From Pseudonocardia thermophila (lineage in GTDB: Bacteria > Actinomycetota > Actinomycetes > Mycobacteriales > Pseudonocardiaceae), in the NCBI RefSeq assembly GCF_900142365.1, contig NZ_FRAP01000032.1, positions 1-47,455 of the forward strand: a DNA stretch of 47,455 nucleotides. The letters are read 5' to 3'. This document shows, piece by piece, positions 23,330 through 31,579 of this stretch (positions are counted from its first letter, which is position 1; the number at the start of each line of letters is the position of its first letter). The translations under genes were made by a program, and so were the position numbers. Below the pieces are notes generated by a model. That model had not been told where the DNA came from. It ran no database searches and saw only the letters and a program-made list of their open reading frames with translations.

Positions 23330-23344
23330 CTTGCATGACACAAG
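23330..23344. promoter_or_regulatory. HxlR-type operator, site 3
   Basis: CTTGCATGACACAAG differs from site 1 at one base. It lies between the divergent HxlR and DUF1801 genes, 15 bases before the latter's ATG, so it could control both. Confidence 0.65.
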
Positions 23345-23359
23345 CGCGGAGGTCCCACT

Positions 23360-23743
23360 ATGAGCCGCGCCGACGTCGACCGCTTCCTCGCCGAGCTCGG
23401 CCACGGCCGGGCCGCCGAGATCGAGCTGCTGCGCGACACCATCCGCAGCGCGCGCCCCGACCTCACCGAACGGCTGAAGTGGAAGGCACCGAGCTTCGCC
23501 GTCGACGGTGACGACCGCATCACGTTCCGGCTCCGGCCAGGGGACCGGGTGGAGCTCGTGTTCCACCGGGGCGCCGCCACCCGGGAGGACGTCGCGTCCT
23601 TCGACTTCATCGATCCGTTCGGGCTCATCAGCTGGCGCAGCCCCGACCGGGGCGTCATCGCCTTCGCCGACGAAGCCGCGGTCCGCGACCACCTCCCGGC
23701 GGTCGCCGAACTGGTCGACCGCTGGATCGAAGCCACTCGCTGA
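23360..23743 (+). CDS. DUF1801 domain-containing protein
   Basis: This 127-residue cytoplasmic protein of the DUF1801 (YdhG-like) family is recognised by ARPDLTERLKWKAPSF and by the short alpha/beta layout with DRITFRLRPGDRVELVFHRG. The function of the family is not established. The start ATG 23360 has GCGGAGGT upstream. It sits just downstream of operator site 3 and is probably in the same HxlR regulon as the SRPBCC gene. Confidence 0.85.
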   Translation: MSRADVDRFLAELGHGRAAEIELLRDTIRSARPDLTERLKWKAPSFAVDGDDRITFRLRPGDRVELVFHRGAATREDVASFDFIDPFGLISWRSPDRGVIAFADEAAVRDHLPAVAELVDRWIEATR

Positions 23744-23800
23744 CCCCGCTGCGACCGCGGGTCCCGGCGGGAGGCGCCGGTGACGGAGCCCCGCACGGCG

Positions 23801-24639
23801 TCAGCGGAAGTCAGCGGCGTGCCGGCGGGCCCAGTCGAGGAAGGGACCGGCCGACCGCCCGAGCATGCGCGGGATGTCGTCCCGACCTCTTGCTCGACGG
23901 GCAGGGGCTCACCGAGGACGGCGAGCGTGCCGTCGGCCACCACCGCGGGCATGATCGCCAGCAGCTGCTCACGGGCAGCCTCCCGGGACAGCTCGACGAA
24001 GCGCACGGGCTCGCCGATCGCCGATCCGATGGCCGCGACCCGCTGGCGAGGACTCACCGCCTCGGGCCCGGTCAGCACGTAGGTCCGGCCGGCGTGGCCG
24101 TCGCCGCGCAGCGCGGCGGCGGCCATCGCGGCGATATCAGCCGGATCCACCCAGGGAAGGGCGACGTCCCCGAACGGCGCGGCGATCGTCCGCGCCGACC
24201 GGACCGACGGCGCCCACATCAGCGCGTTGGAGTGGAATCCGCTGGGCCGCAGGATCGTCCACTCGAGCCCTGATCCCTGCACGGCGGCCTCGAACCTGCG
24301 GAGGTGCTCGTGCGACGGCGCCGTTGGCCGCGTTCCGGCCAGCTGGGACGACACGAGCACGATCCGGTGCGCACCCGACGCGGCGACGACCTCGACCAGC
24401 CCGTCGGGGTCGACACCCTCGCCGCCACCGGCGACCAGCAGGAAGACCGCGTCGGCGCCGTCGAGGGCAGGGGCGAGCGAGGCCGGATCGGTCAGGTCGG
24501 CGGGGACGTGCCGGGCCCGCCCCACCCCGGTTCGGGTACCGCGGGAGACGGCCCCCACCTCGTCGGGGCCGCGGGACAGCAGCTCGACCAGAGGCCGTCC
24601 GATGTTGCCGGTGGCCCCGGTGACCACGATCGTCGCCAT
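23801..24639 (-). CDS. NmrA-like NAD(P)-dependent reductase, frameshifted near the 3' end
   Basis: This atypical short-chain dehydrogenase of the NmrA/SDR type has a Rossmann motif VVTGATGNIGRPLVELL at the N-terminus, DGADAVFLLVAGG and IVLVSSQLAG. YVLTGPEAVSPRQRVAAIG is typical of the C-terminal half. The start ATG 24639 has AAAGGAG upstream. After PLPVEQEV the frame leaves the family pattern; adding one G to the GGG at 23881-23883 restores VGDDIPRMLGRSAGPFLDWA and a stop at 23801. The whole protein would be about 279 residues. It is divergent from an HxlR regulator that probably controls it. Members bind NADPH or act as redox sensors; the substrate is unknown. Confidence 0.85.
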
Positions 24640-24730
24640 GCCGGTTCGCTCCTTTCGAGAGCAGCTGGAGGACAGAAGCAGCTGGGGTCGGAAGCGCTGA
24701 AGAACGCTGAGAGGAGTCGTACCACTTGCG

Positions 24731-24761
24731 GATAGTAGGTACCTAGGAGATAGTGACTATC
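24731..24761. promoter_or_regulatory. Palindromic operators between NmrA-like and HxlR genes
   Basis: Two perfect palindromes lie side by side: TAGGTACCTA (24736-24745) and GATAGTGACTATC (24749-24761). GATAGT at 24731-24736 repeats the second half-site. They are in the divergent promoter region, just before the HxlR start at 24763, and are good candidates for binding by that HxlR protein. Confidence 0.6.
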
Positions 24762-24762
24762 C

Positions 24763-25128
24763 GTGGAGCCAGCGAGGTCGGGATGCAAGATCAGCCCGGT
24801 CGTCGACATCGTCTTCAGCCGGTGGACGACGCCGATCCTCTGGGCGCTGAACGCCGAAGGGCCGCTGCGCTTCGTCGAGCTGCAGCGCCGCCTCGGCTCG
24901 ATCACCCCGAAGGTCCTCACCCAGCGGCTGCGCCAGCTGGAACGGGACGGGCTCGTGCGCCGGACCCAGCACCTCGAGGTGCCGCCCCGCGTGGAGTACG
25001 AGATCACCGACCTCGGGCGCAGCCTCGCCCCGGCCTTCCACACGCTCGCGGAGTGGGTCGATCGACACCTCGCCGACGTGGAGGCGGCCCGCAAGAGCTA
25101 CGACGACGCAGGTCTCCCGATGCCGTAA
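24763..25128 (+). CDS. HxlR-family transcriptional regulator
   Basis: This 121-residue winged-helix protein has the HxlR pattern CKISPVVDIVFSRWTTPILW, then LRFVELQRRLGSITPKVLTQ and PPRVEYEITDLGRSL. The conserved N-terminal Cys is residue 8. The start GTG 24763 has no clear ribosome binding site and lies directly after two palindromic operators, so the start of transcription may coincide with the start codon. It is divergent from the NmrA-like reductase and upstream of three MFS exporters, a typical detoxification arrangement. Confidence 0.88.
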   Translation: MEPARSGCKISPVVDIVFSRWTTPILWALNAEGPLRFVELQRRLGSITPKVLTQRLRQLERDGLVRRTQHLEVPPRVEYEITDLGRSLAPAFHTLAEWVDRHLADVEAARKSYDDAGLPMP

Positions 25129-25182
25129 CGCCGGCCGGACGAGCTCGACCAACGCAGCGCAGTGCGAACTGCGTCTAATGTG

Positions 25183-25206
25183 CTTGCGTATGCGAACTAA
25201 TCGTGG
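25183..25206 (+). promoter_or_regulatory. Conserved upstream motif, MFS gene 1
   Basis: CTTGCGTATGCGAAC followed by CGTGGT lies 36 bases before the GTG start of the first MFS gene. Versions of the same motif occur at the same distance before MFS genes 2 and 3. Confidence 0.55.
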
Positions 25207-25218
25207 TGGCCTCGAAAC

Positions 25219-26652
25219 GTGCCGCCATCCACGATCCGCCGTCCGCGCCTGGTCATCACCGTGCTCGCGGCGAGCGGTCTGGTGGTCTCGCTCATGCACA
25301 CGCTCGTCGTGCCGCTGCTGCCCCGGTTCCCGCAGCTGCTGAACACGACCGCGGCCACCGCGACCTGGCTCGTCACCGCGACGCTGATCGCGGGCGCCGT
25401 CGCCGCGCCGCTGCTCGGCCGGCTCGGCGACATGTACGGCAAGCGCCGGATGCTGCTGGTCTCCCTCGGTCTCATCACGGCGGGCTCCGCGCTCGGCGCG
25501 GTCGCGCACGACATCGGCACGCTGATCGTCGCCCGGTCCCTGCAGGGCGCCGCGCTCGGTGTGGTCCCGCTGGGGATCAGCATCATGCGCGACGTCCTGC
25601 CCCCGGGCCGGGTCGGCGCCGGCATCGCGCTGATGAGCTCGTCGCTGGGCATCGGCGGGGCCATCGGGCTGCCGGTCACCGGGGTGATCGCCCAGGTGTC
25701 CGACTGGCGCTGGCTCTTCGCCGGGGCCGCCGCCCTGGCGCTGCTCCTCGTCGTGCTGGTCGCGCGCCTGGTCCCGGAGTCCGTCCCCGGCACCGGCGGC
25801 CGCTTCGACCTGCTCGGCGGCATCGGGCTCGCCGCGGCGCTCACCTGCCTGCTGCTGGCGATCTCCAAGGGCAGCGAGTGGGGCTGGACCTCGGCCGTCG
25901 TGCTCGGCCTGTTCGGCGCGGCGATCGTGCTGTTCACCCTGTGGGGCAAGCGGGAGTGGCGCATCCCCGAGCCGCTGGTCGACCTGCGGGTGACCAGCCG
26001 GCCGGCGGTCCTGTGGACCAACGTGGCCACGGTGCTCATCGGCTTCTCGATGTTCGCCGGGTTCCTCGTCACCACCCAGGTCCTGCAGGCGCCGACCAGC
26101 AGCGGGTACGGGTTCGGCCTCTCGCTCGTCGCCGCGGGCCTCGTGCTGCTGCCCAACGGCGCCGTCATGACCGTGCTGTCCCCGATCTCCGCGCGGATCT
26201 CGCGGCGCCGCGGCGCCCGCACCACGGTGCAGCTGGGCATCGCCCTGCTCGCCGCCGGCAACATCGGCATGGCGTTCCTGCCGCACTCGCTGCCGCTGCT
26301 GATCCTCGCGATGGTCGTCACCTCCACCGGCGCGACACTGGCCTACTCGACCCTGCCGCTGATCATCATGAGCGCGGTGCCCCCCACCGAGACCGCGTCG
26401 GCGAACAGCCTCAACGCACTGGCGCGGATGCTCGGCACGTCGTCGTGCAGCGCCTTCGCGGCCGCGGTGTGCTCCGCGTTGGTGATTCAGGTGGACGGGC
26501 GGGTGCTGCCGTCCGCCGGCGCCTACGCGGTGGTCTACGGCGGTGCGGCCGTCGCGGCCGGGTTCGCGGCGGCGCTCGTCCGGCGCACGTCGGCCGGGCG
26601 GGTGCCGGCGGACGCCCGTACCGCACAGCCCGCGCAGTCCGTGACGGCGTAA
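25219..26652 (+). CDS. MFS exporter 1 (DHA2-like)
   Basis: This 477-residue major-facilitator drug:H+ antiporter of the long (DHA2, 14-helix) type has motif A GRLGDMYGKRRMLL after helix 2 and LQGAALGVVPLGISIMRDVL in helix 4. Charged RISRRRGARTT marks a later loop, and SSSLGIGGAIGLP follows helix 5. The start GTG 25219 has no clear Shine-Dalgarno. Two further copies follow on the same strand with 55-base identical runs (25573-25627 and 27210-27264), which shows tandem duplication. The substrate is not visible in the sequence. Confidence 0.9.
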   Translation: MPPSTIRRPRLVITVLAASGLVVSLMHTLVVPLLPRFPQLLNTTAATATWLVTATLIAGAVAAPLLGRLGDMYGKRRMLLVSLGLITAGSALGAVAHDIGTLIVARSLQGAALGVVPLGISIMRDVLPPGRVGAGIALMSSSLGIGGAIGLPVTGVIAQVSDWRWLFAGAAALALLLVVLVARLVPESVPGTGGRFDLLGGIGLAAALTCLLLAISKGSEWGWTSAVVLGLFGAAIVLFTLWGKREWRIPEPLVDLRVTSRPAVLWTNVATVLIGFSMFAGFLVTTQVLQAPTSSGYGFGLSLVAAGLVLLPNGAVMTVLSPISARISRRRGARTTVQLGIALLAAGNIGMAFLPHSLPLLILAMVVTSTGATLAYSTLPLIIMSAVPPTETASANSLNALARMLGTSSCSAFAAAVCSALVIQVDGRVLPSAGAYAVVYGGAAVAAGFAAALVRRTSAGRVPADARTAQPAQSVTA

Positions 26653-26689
26653 CCCCTCAGCGTCCGCCCCCACCCCGCTCCCTGACGGC

Positions 26690-26738
26690 AACGAACGGCA
26701 CTCTCGTCCACTCCGGGTGGACGAGAGTGCCGTTCGTT
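26690..26738. repeat. Perfect 22-bp hairpin element, copy A
   Basis: Arms 26690-26711 and 26717-26738 are perfectly complementary over 22 bp with a 5-base loop TCCGG. The left arm reads AACGAACGGCACTCTCG and then TCCAC. The same element, with paired base changes, is at 40831-40875. It lies between MFS genes 1 and 2 and may also terminate gene 1. Confidence 0.9.
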
Positions 26739-26818
26739 GTCTTCCCGCCGGGTCTCACGGACCCTTTCGGCAGACGTGCAGAACCGTGCAGACCCGGGTG
26801 CGATGTTCGTCCAACTTC

Positions 26819-26846
26819 CTTGCGGCCGGGAACGACCGCGTGGTCG
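26819..26846 (+). promoter_or_regulatory. Conserved upstream motif, MFS gene 2
   Basis: CTTGCGGCCGGGAAC and then CGTGGTCGGCTGATC lie 37 bases before GTG 26856. The same spacing and core bases occur before MFS genes 1 and 3. Confidence 0.5.
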
Positions 26847-26855
26847 GCTGATCCG

Positions 26856-28307
26856 GTGCCGCCGCCCGCCCGACGCCGACCCATGCTGGTGATCGGCGTC
26901 CTCGCGGCGTGCGGCCTCACCGTCTCGCTGATGCAGACGCTCGTGGTGCCGCTGCTCCCGCGGTTCCCCGTGCTGCTGGACACCACCCCGGCCACGGTGA
27001 CCTGGCTGGTCACGGCGACGCTGATCGCCGGCGCGGTCTGCACGCCGCTGCTCGGCCGGCTCGGCGACATGTACGGCAAGCGGCGCTTGCTGCTGGTCGC
27101 GCTCGGGCTCGTCGCGCTCGGTTCGGCCGTCGGGACCGCGGCGCCCGACGTCGGCACGCTCATCGCCGGCCGCGTTCTGCAGGGCGCCGCGATGGGGGCG
27201 ATCCCGCTCGGGATCAGCATCATGCGCGACGTCCTGCCCCCGGGCCGGGTCGGCGCCGGCATCGGGCTCATGAGCTCGTCGCTGGGCATCGGCGGGGCGC
27301 TCGCCCTGCCCCTGGGTGGACTGGTCGCCCAGGAGGCCAGCTGGCGCTGGCTCTTCGCCGCCACCGGCGTGCTCGCGCTCGGGCTGCTCGGCGCCGTGGC
27401 GGGTCTGGTGCCGGAGTCCGCCCTCCGCACGGGTGGCCGGTTCGACCTGCTCGGCGCCGCCGGCCTCGCCGCAGCGCTCACCTGCCTGCTGCTGGCGATC
27501 TCCAAGGGCAGCGAGTGGGGCTGGACCGCCCCGGCGGTGCTCGGTCTGCTCGCCGCCGCGGCCGTGCTGTCCGCGGCCTGGGGAGCCTGGGAGTGGCGCA
27601 CCCCCCGCCCACTCGTCGATCTGCGCATCAGCGCCCGGCCCGCGGTGCTGTGGACGAACGTGGCCTCGGCACTCGTCGGGTTCGCGATGTTCGCCGGGTT
27701 CCTGCTGGCCACCCAGCAGCTGCAGGCACCGCCCGCCACCGGCTACGGCTTCGGCCTCTCGCTCGTGGCCACCGGGCTGGTGCTGCTGCCCACCGGCGTC
27801 GCCATGATGGTCTTCTCCCCGCTCTCGGCGCGCATCTCCCGGGCCCGCGGGCCGCGGACGACGGTCGTGCTGGGCACTGCTGTGCTCGGTGTGGGCAACG
27901 CGGCACTGGCGTGCATGCTGCCCTCGGCCGGGCTCGTCGCGTTCGCGATGGTCCTCACCGCCGTCGGGACGGCGCTCGCCTACGCCGCGGTTCCCCTCAT
28001 GATCATGAACGTGGTGCCGGCCACCGAGACCGCCTCCGCGAACGGCCTCAACGCGCTCATGCGCTCGCTCGGCACGTCGTCGTGCAGCGCGTTCGTCGCG
28101 GCGGTCACCTCGGCGCTGGTGACGCGCACGGAGGGGCTGGTGCTCCCCTCGGCCACCGCGATCGTCGTGGTCTACTCCGCGGGCGCGGCGGCGGCCCTCG
28201 CCGCGGCGCTGATCGTGTGGTGCACCGACGCCGGACGCCGCCGCTCCGATCCGGCGGACGTGCGCGATCCGCAGCGCGTCGAGGGCCGACCCAGCCGTTC
28301 GTCGTGA
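26856..28307 (+). CDS. MFS exporter 2 (DHA2-like)
   Basis: This 483-residue paralog of the preceding exporter has the same landmarks: MLVIGVLAACGLTVSLMQTL at the N-terminus, GRLGDMYGKRRLLL (motif A), LGISIMRDVLPPGRVGAGIG and the loop RISRARGPRTTVVLG. GTG 26856 is chosen by alignment with its two neighbours, whose starts lie the same distance after the shared upstream motif. Ending in many Asp/Arg residues, it overlaps no other gene. Three adjacent copies suggest dosage gain or diverged substrate range. Confidence 0.88.
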   Translation: MPPPARRRPMLVIGVLAACGLTVSLMQTLVVPLLPRFPVLLDTTPATVTWLVTATLIAGAVCTPLLGRLGDMYGKRRLLLVALGLVALGSAVGTAAPDVGTLIAGRVLQGAAMGAIPLGISIMRDVLPPGRVGAGIGLMSSSLGIGGALALPLGGLVAQEASWRWLFAATGVLALGLLGAVAGLVPESALRTGGRFDLLGAAGLAAALTCLLLAISKGSEWGWTAPAVLGLLAAAAVLSAAWGAWEWRTPRPLVDLRISARPAVLWTNVASALVGFAMFAGFLLATQQLQAPPATGYGFGLSLVATGLVLLPTGVAMMVFSPLSARISRARGPRTTVVLGTAVLGVGNAALACMLPSAGLVAFAMVLTAVGTALAYAAVPLMIMNVVPATETASANGLNALMRSLGTSSCSAFVAAVTSALVTRTEGLVLPSATAIVVVYSAGAAAALAAALIVWCTDAGRRRSDPADVRDPQRVEGRPSRSS

Positions 28308-28335
28308 TCCACCCGAGCGACCTTCGCCCACCTTC

Positions 28336-28367
28336 CTTGCGATTGCGAACTATCCCGTGGTGATCTG
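28336..28367 (+). promoter_or_regulatory. Conserved upstream motif, MFS gene 3
   Basis: CTTGCGATTGCGAAC followed by CCGTGGTGATCTGA lies 37 bases before GTG 28373. It is nearly identical to the motif before MFS gene 1. Confidence 0.55.
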
Positions 28368-28372
28368 AGGCG

Positions 28373-29803
28373 GTGCCGCGGCCCGCCGATCACCGTCCCC
28401 TGCTCGTGGTCGGCGTCCTCGCGACGTGCGGTCTGACCGTCTCGCTGATGCAGACCCTGGTCGTACCGCTGCTGCCGCGGTTCCCGCAGCTGCTCGCGAC
28501 CACCCCGGCCACGGTCTCCTGGCTGCTCACCGCCAACCTGATCGCCGGTGCGGTCACCACTCCCCTGCTCGGTCGCCTCGGCGACATGTACGGCAAGCGG
28601 CGCATGCTGCTGGTCGCGCTCGGGTTCCTCGTGCTGGGCTCCGGCCTGGCCGCCACCGCGCCCGACATCGGCACGCTCATCGCCGCCCGCGCGCTGCAGG
28701 GCGCCGGGTTCGGAGTCATCTCGCTCGGCATGAGCATCATCCGCGACGTCCTGCCGCCCGCCCGCGTCGGCGCCGGCGTCGGGCTGATGAGCTCGTCGCT
28801 CGGCGTCGGCGGCGCCGTCGGGCTGCCGATCACCGGCGTGGTCGCGCACGTGGCCAGCTGGCGGCCGCTCTTCGCCGCCGCAGCGCTGTTCGGCCTGTTC
28901 CTGGTGGTGCTGGTGGCGCTGGTGGTGCCCGAGTCGGCGGTGCGCACGGGCGGCCGGTTCGACCTGATCGGCGCGGCCGGCCTCGCCGCAGCGCTCACCT
29001 GCGTGCTGTTGGCGATCTCGAAGGGCAACGAGTGGGGCTGGGCCTCCCCGGCCGTGCTGTGCCTGTTCGGCGGCGCCCTCGTGCTGTTCCCCGTCTGGGG
29101 TGCGTGGGAGTGGCGCGCCCGGCGGCCGCTGGTCGACCTGCGCGTCAACGCCCGGCCCGCGGTGCTGTGGACCAACGTGTCGGCCGTGCTCGCCGGGTTC
29201 TCGATGTTCGCCTGCTTCGTCGTCATCACTCAGCTGCTGCAGGCCCCGCCCGGCACCGGGTACGGCTTCGGCCTCCCGCTCGCCGTCGCCGGGGCGGTGC
29301 TGGTGCCCGTCGGCGTTGCGATGACGGTCTTCTCCCCGCTGTCCGCGCGGCTGTCCCGGGCCCGCGGCGCCCGCACGACGGTGCTCACCGGCGTCGCCCT
29401 GATGATCGGCGGCAACCTCGGCCTGGCGAGCGTGCCGCGTTCGGTCGTGCTGCTCATGGTCGCCACGACCGTCACCGCGTCCGGGACCGCGCTGGTCTAC
29501 GCGGCGCTCCCGCTGATGATCATGGATGCGGTGCCGGCCACGGAGACCGGATCGGCCAACGGCCTCAACACGCTGGCGCGCATGCTCGGCACCTCCACGT
29601 GCAGCGCGTTCATCGCAGCCGTCAGCTCCGGGCTGGTCACGGACGTGGGCGGGCAGGTGTGGCCGGCCACGGCCGCGTACACCGCGATCTTCGCCACCGC
29701 CGCCGCGGCAGCGCTGGTGGCCGGGCTGATCGTGGCGGTCAGCCCCGCCGGGCGGACCCCGGTCGACGCCCCGCGGCCGGCGGAGCAGCAGGTGCCGGCC
29801 TGA
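28373..29803 (+). CDS. MFS exporter 3 (DHA2-like)
   Basis: This 476-residue third tandem exporter has TCGLTVSLMQTLVVPLLPRF in helix 1, motif A GRLGDMYGKRRMLLV, LGMSIIRDVLPPARVGAGVG and RLSRARGARTTVLTG. It shares more with copy 2 at the N-terminus and with copy 1 in motif A, as expected after duplication and mixing by gene conversion. GTG 28373 follows a GAGG weak ribosome binding site. All three copies keep the full membrane domain with no frameshift, so none is an obvious pseudogene. Confidence 0.9.
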   Translation: MPRPADHRPLLVVGVLATCGLTVSLMQTLVVPLLPRFPQLLATTPATVSWLLTANLIAGAVTTPLLGRLGDMYGKRRMLLVALGFLVLGSGLAATAPDIGTLIAARALQGAGFGVISLGMSIIRDVLPPARVGAGVGLMSSSLGVGGAVGLPITGVVAHVASWRPLFAAAALFGLFLVVLVALVVPESAVRTGGRFDLIGAAGLAAALTCVLLAISKGNEWGWASPAVLCLFGGALVLFPVWGAWEWRARRPLVDLRVNARPAVLWTNVSAVLAGFSMFACFVVITQLLQAPPGTGYGFGLPLAVAGAVLVPVGVAMTVFSPLSARLSRARGARTTVLTGVALMIGGNLGLASVPRSVVLLMVATTVTASGTALVYAALPLMIMDAVPATETGSANGLNTLARMLGTSTCSAFIAAVSSGLVTDVGGQVWPATAAYTAIFATAAAAALVAGLIVAVSPAGRTPVDAPRPAEQQVPA

Positions 29804-29805
29804 GA

Positions 29806-30186
29806 TCAGTCCTTCGCCGTGCGCGTGTCAGTGCGCAGCGGGTGTCCCGGCGGCACCTCCACGAGCACGATCCGCGTGCCCTCGGGGTCGGCGATCCACA
29901 TCTCGTACAGCCCCCACGGCTCCAGCCGGGGCTCGCGGACCACGTACTGCTTGACCTGCTCCTGCGCGGCCGCGAGGTCGCGCACCTGCAGCCACAGCGC
30001 CCCCGGCGAGGGCGGGCCGGGCTCGTGCCCGTGCCCCGAGACTTCCAGCAACCCGTTGCCCAGGAAGAACACGGTGCCGCCGGGGAACTCGCGAGCGATC
30101 GCGAGCCCCAGCACGTCGCGGTAGAACGCCACGCTGCGCTCGTAGTCGGCGGGCCGCAGCAGGACCCGGCTGGCGAGAATCTCCAT
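29806..30186 (-). CDS. VOC/glyoxalase-like domain protein
   Basis: This 126-residue vicinal-oxygen-chelate protein with two beta-alpha-beta-beta-beta halves shows RPADYERSVAFYRDVLGLAI at the start and LYEMWIADPEGTRIVLVEVP at the end. Metal-ligand positions are only partly kept, so it may bind antibiotics or hydrophobic ligands rather than act as glyoxalase I. The start ATG 30186 overlaps the stop of the preceding gene by one base (TGATG), so it is translationally coupled. It is the last gene of a three-gene minus-strand operon. Confidence 0.87.
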   Translation of the reverse strand: MEILASRVLLRPADYERSVAFYRDVLGLAIAREFPGGTVFFLGNGLLEVSGHGHEPGPPSPGALWLQVRDLAAAQEQVKQYVVREPRLEPWGLYEMWIADPEGTRIVLVEVPPGHPLRTDTRTAKD

Positions 30187-30722
30187 CAGGTGCTCATCTT
30201 GATCGCTCCGAGCGCCGATGGCTCGTCTGGATCGATGCGCAGCGCGCTCATCACCCGCGCCAGCCCCAGGTACGCGCCCGTGACCAGGCACAGCTCGACG
30301 ATCTCCCGGTCGCCGAGCTGCTCGGCGAGCGCGGCGTAGCGGTCGTCGGGCACCTCGCCGTCGCGGACGAGGTCGGCCGCGAACTCCAGCACCGCCCGCT
30401 CCCGCGGCGGGAACGGGGAGAGATCACCCCGCTCCAGCGCGGCGAGCTGCTCCTCGGTCGCGCCGCACGCCCGCGCGACCGGCGCGTGCTGGTCCCACTC
30501 GTAGCGAGCGGCGAGCCGACCCACCTGCAGGATCGCCAGCTCGCGCAGCAGCGGGTCGAGCGCCAGGTCGTTCAGCAGCGCACCGGAGTACCGCAGCCAC
30601 GGCACCAGCGCGGTCTCGGCGTGCGCCAGGAGCTTGAAGACGTTCAGGTCGGGCAGCCGGGACAGGGCCTTCGCCGTGGCCGGAGAAGCGGTGGCGGGAT
30701 CGACGTAGGGGACGCGGGCCAT
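30186..30722 (-). CDS. Carboxymuconolactone decarboxylase (CMD) family protein
   Basis: This 178-residue all-helical CMD-fold protein has LLRELAILQVGRLAARYEWD, followed by HAPVARACGATEEQLAALER and ERAVLEFAADLVRDGEVPDD. The AhpD peroxidase CxxC motif is absent, so a disulfide peroxidase role is unlikely. The start ATG 30722 lies 20 bases after the upstream hydrolase gene. This group of CMD proteins is common beside hydrolases and lyases of aromatic or terpenoid breakdown. It is not the pcaC decarboxylase of the protocatechuate pathway as far as context shows. Confidence 0.85.
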   Translation of the reverse strand: MARVPYVDPATASPATAKALSRLPDLNVFKLLAHAETALVPWLRYSGALLNDLALDPLLRELAILQVGRLAARYEWDQHAPVARACGATEEQLAALERGDLSPFPPRERAVLEFAADLVRDGEVPDDRYAALAEQLGDREIVELCLVTGAYLGLARVMSALRIDPDEPSALGAIKMST

Positions 30723-30742
30723 ACCCCGATCGTTGCAGGCGC

Positions 30743-31579
30743 TCAGGCCGGGTGGTTCTTCGCGTGGGTCGCGACGATCTCGGCGAGCTGCTCGGGCACC
30801 TCGTCGGGGATCCAGTGGCTCACCCCGGGCAGCTCGACGAACTCGTACGGACCGGTCACCTCGGCCTGCGCGTGCAGGGTCGACTGCCGGGTCAGCGCCG
30901 TGTCGCCCGTGCTCCACACGAACCGGGTCGGCACGCTCACCTTCGCCCCGAACGACGGCGGGGCGAGGAACAGCGCGCGGTACCAGTTGAGCGCCGCGGT
31001 GAGCCGATCCGGATCGGCGAGCGCGGCGGCGTCCCGGTCGGCCGCGGCGGGCGGCAGCCCGGTGCGGCGCAGCAGCGCACGCAGCCGCCCCGGCGCGCCC
31101 AGCAGCCGCTCGGGCAGTCGCGGCAGCTGGAACACGTACATGTACCAGGACGCGAGCCCTTGCCGGCTGGTCAGCAACGAGCGCAGGAACGCCCGCGGCG
31201 GCGGCACGCTCACGGCCGTGAGGGTGGCCACGCGTTCGGGATCGCGGGCCGCGAGCGACCACGCCACCGCGGCGCCCCAGTCGTGCCCCACCACGTGCGC
31301 CCTGCTGCCCGGGCCCACGACGTCGTCGAGCACGGCGATCGCGTCCGCGACCAGCTCCGGCAGCACGTAGTCGCGCCGCCGCGGCGGCCGGGCACCCGGC
31401 GAGTAGCCGCGCTGGTCGGGGGCGATGCAGCGGAACCCGTCTGCGGCCAGCAGCGTCGCGACCGCCTCCCACGACCGGCCGGTCTGCGGGAAGCCGTGCA
31501 GGAGCAGCACGGGGACCCCGTCGTCGGGCCCCCAGGTGTGGACGTCGAACCGGAGCGCACCGCGCGTTGCCGTCACCAC
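30743..31579 (-). CDS. Alpha/beta hydrolase, epoxide-hydrolase-like
   Basis: This 278-residue cytoplasmic alpha/beta hydrolase has HGFPQTGRSW (oxyanion region), DQRGYSPGARPP and the nucleophile motif VVGHDWGAAVAW with Asp rather than Ser. GVSHWIPDEVPEQLAE supplies the catalytic His. An Asp nucleophile with HGFP is the pattern of soluble epoxide hydrolases and some dehalogenases. The start is GTG 31579 (a second GTG follows immediately). It is the first gene of the CMD/VOC operon and is divergent from the giant carboxylase gene. Confidence 0.88.
   Translation of the reverse strand: MVTATRGALRFDVHTWGPDDGVPVLLLHGFPQTGRSWEAVATLLAADGFRCIAPDQRGYSPGARPPRRRDYVLPELVADAIAVLDDVVGPGSRAHVVGHDWGAAVAWSLAARDPERVATLTAVSVPPPRAFLRSLLTSRQGLASWYMYVFQLPRLPERLLGAPGRLRALLRRTGLPPAAADRDAAALADPDRLTAALNWYRALFLAPPSFGAKVSVPTRFVWSTGDTALTRQSTLHAQAEVTGPYEFVELPGVSHWIPDEVPEQLAEIVATHAKNHPA

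Noticed and set aside
25203..26640. Plus-strand frame overlapping MFS exporter 1 upstream of exporter 2
   Set aside because: It reads as Arg/Ala/Gly-rich sequence over exporter 1 and only becomes a transporter after 26856; the start of exporter 2 is therefore set at 26856.
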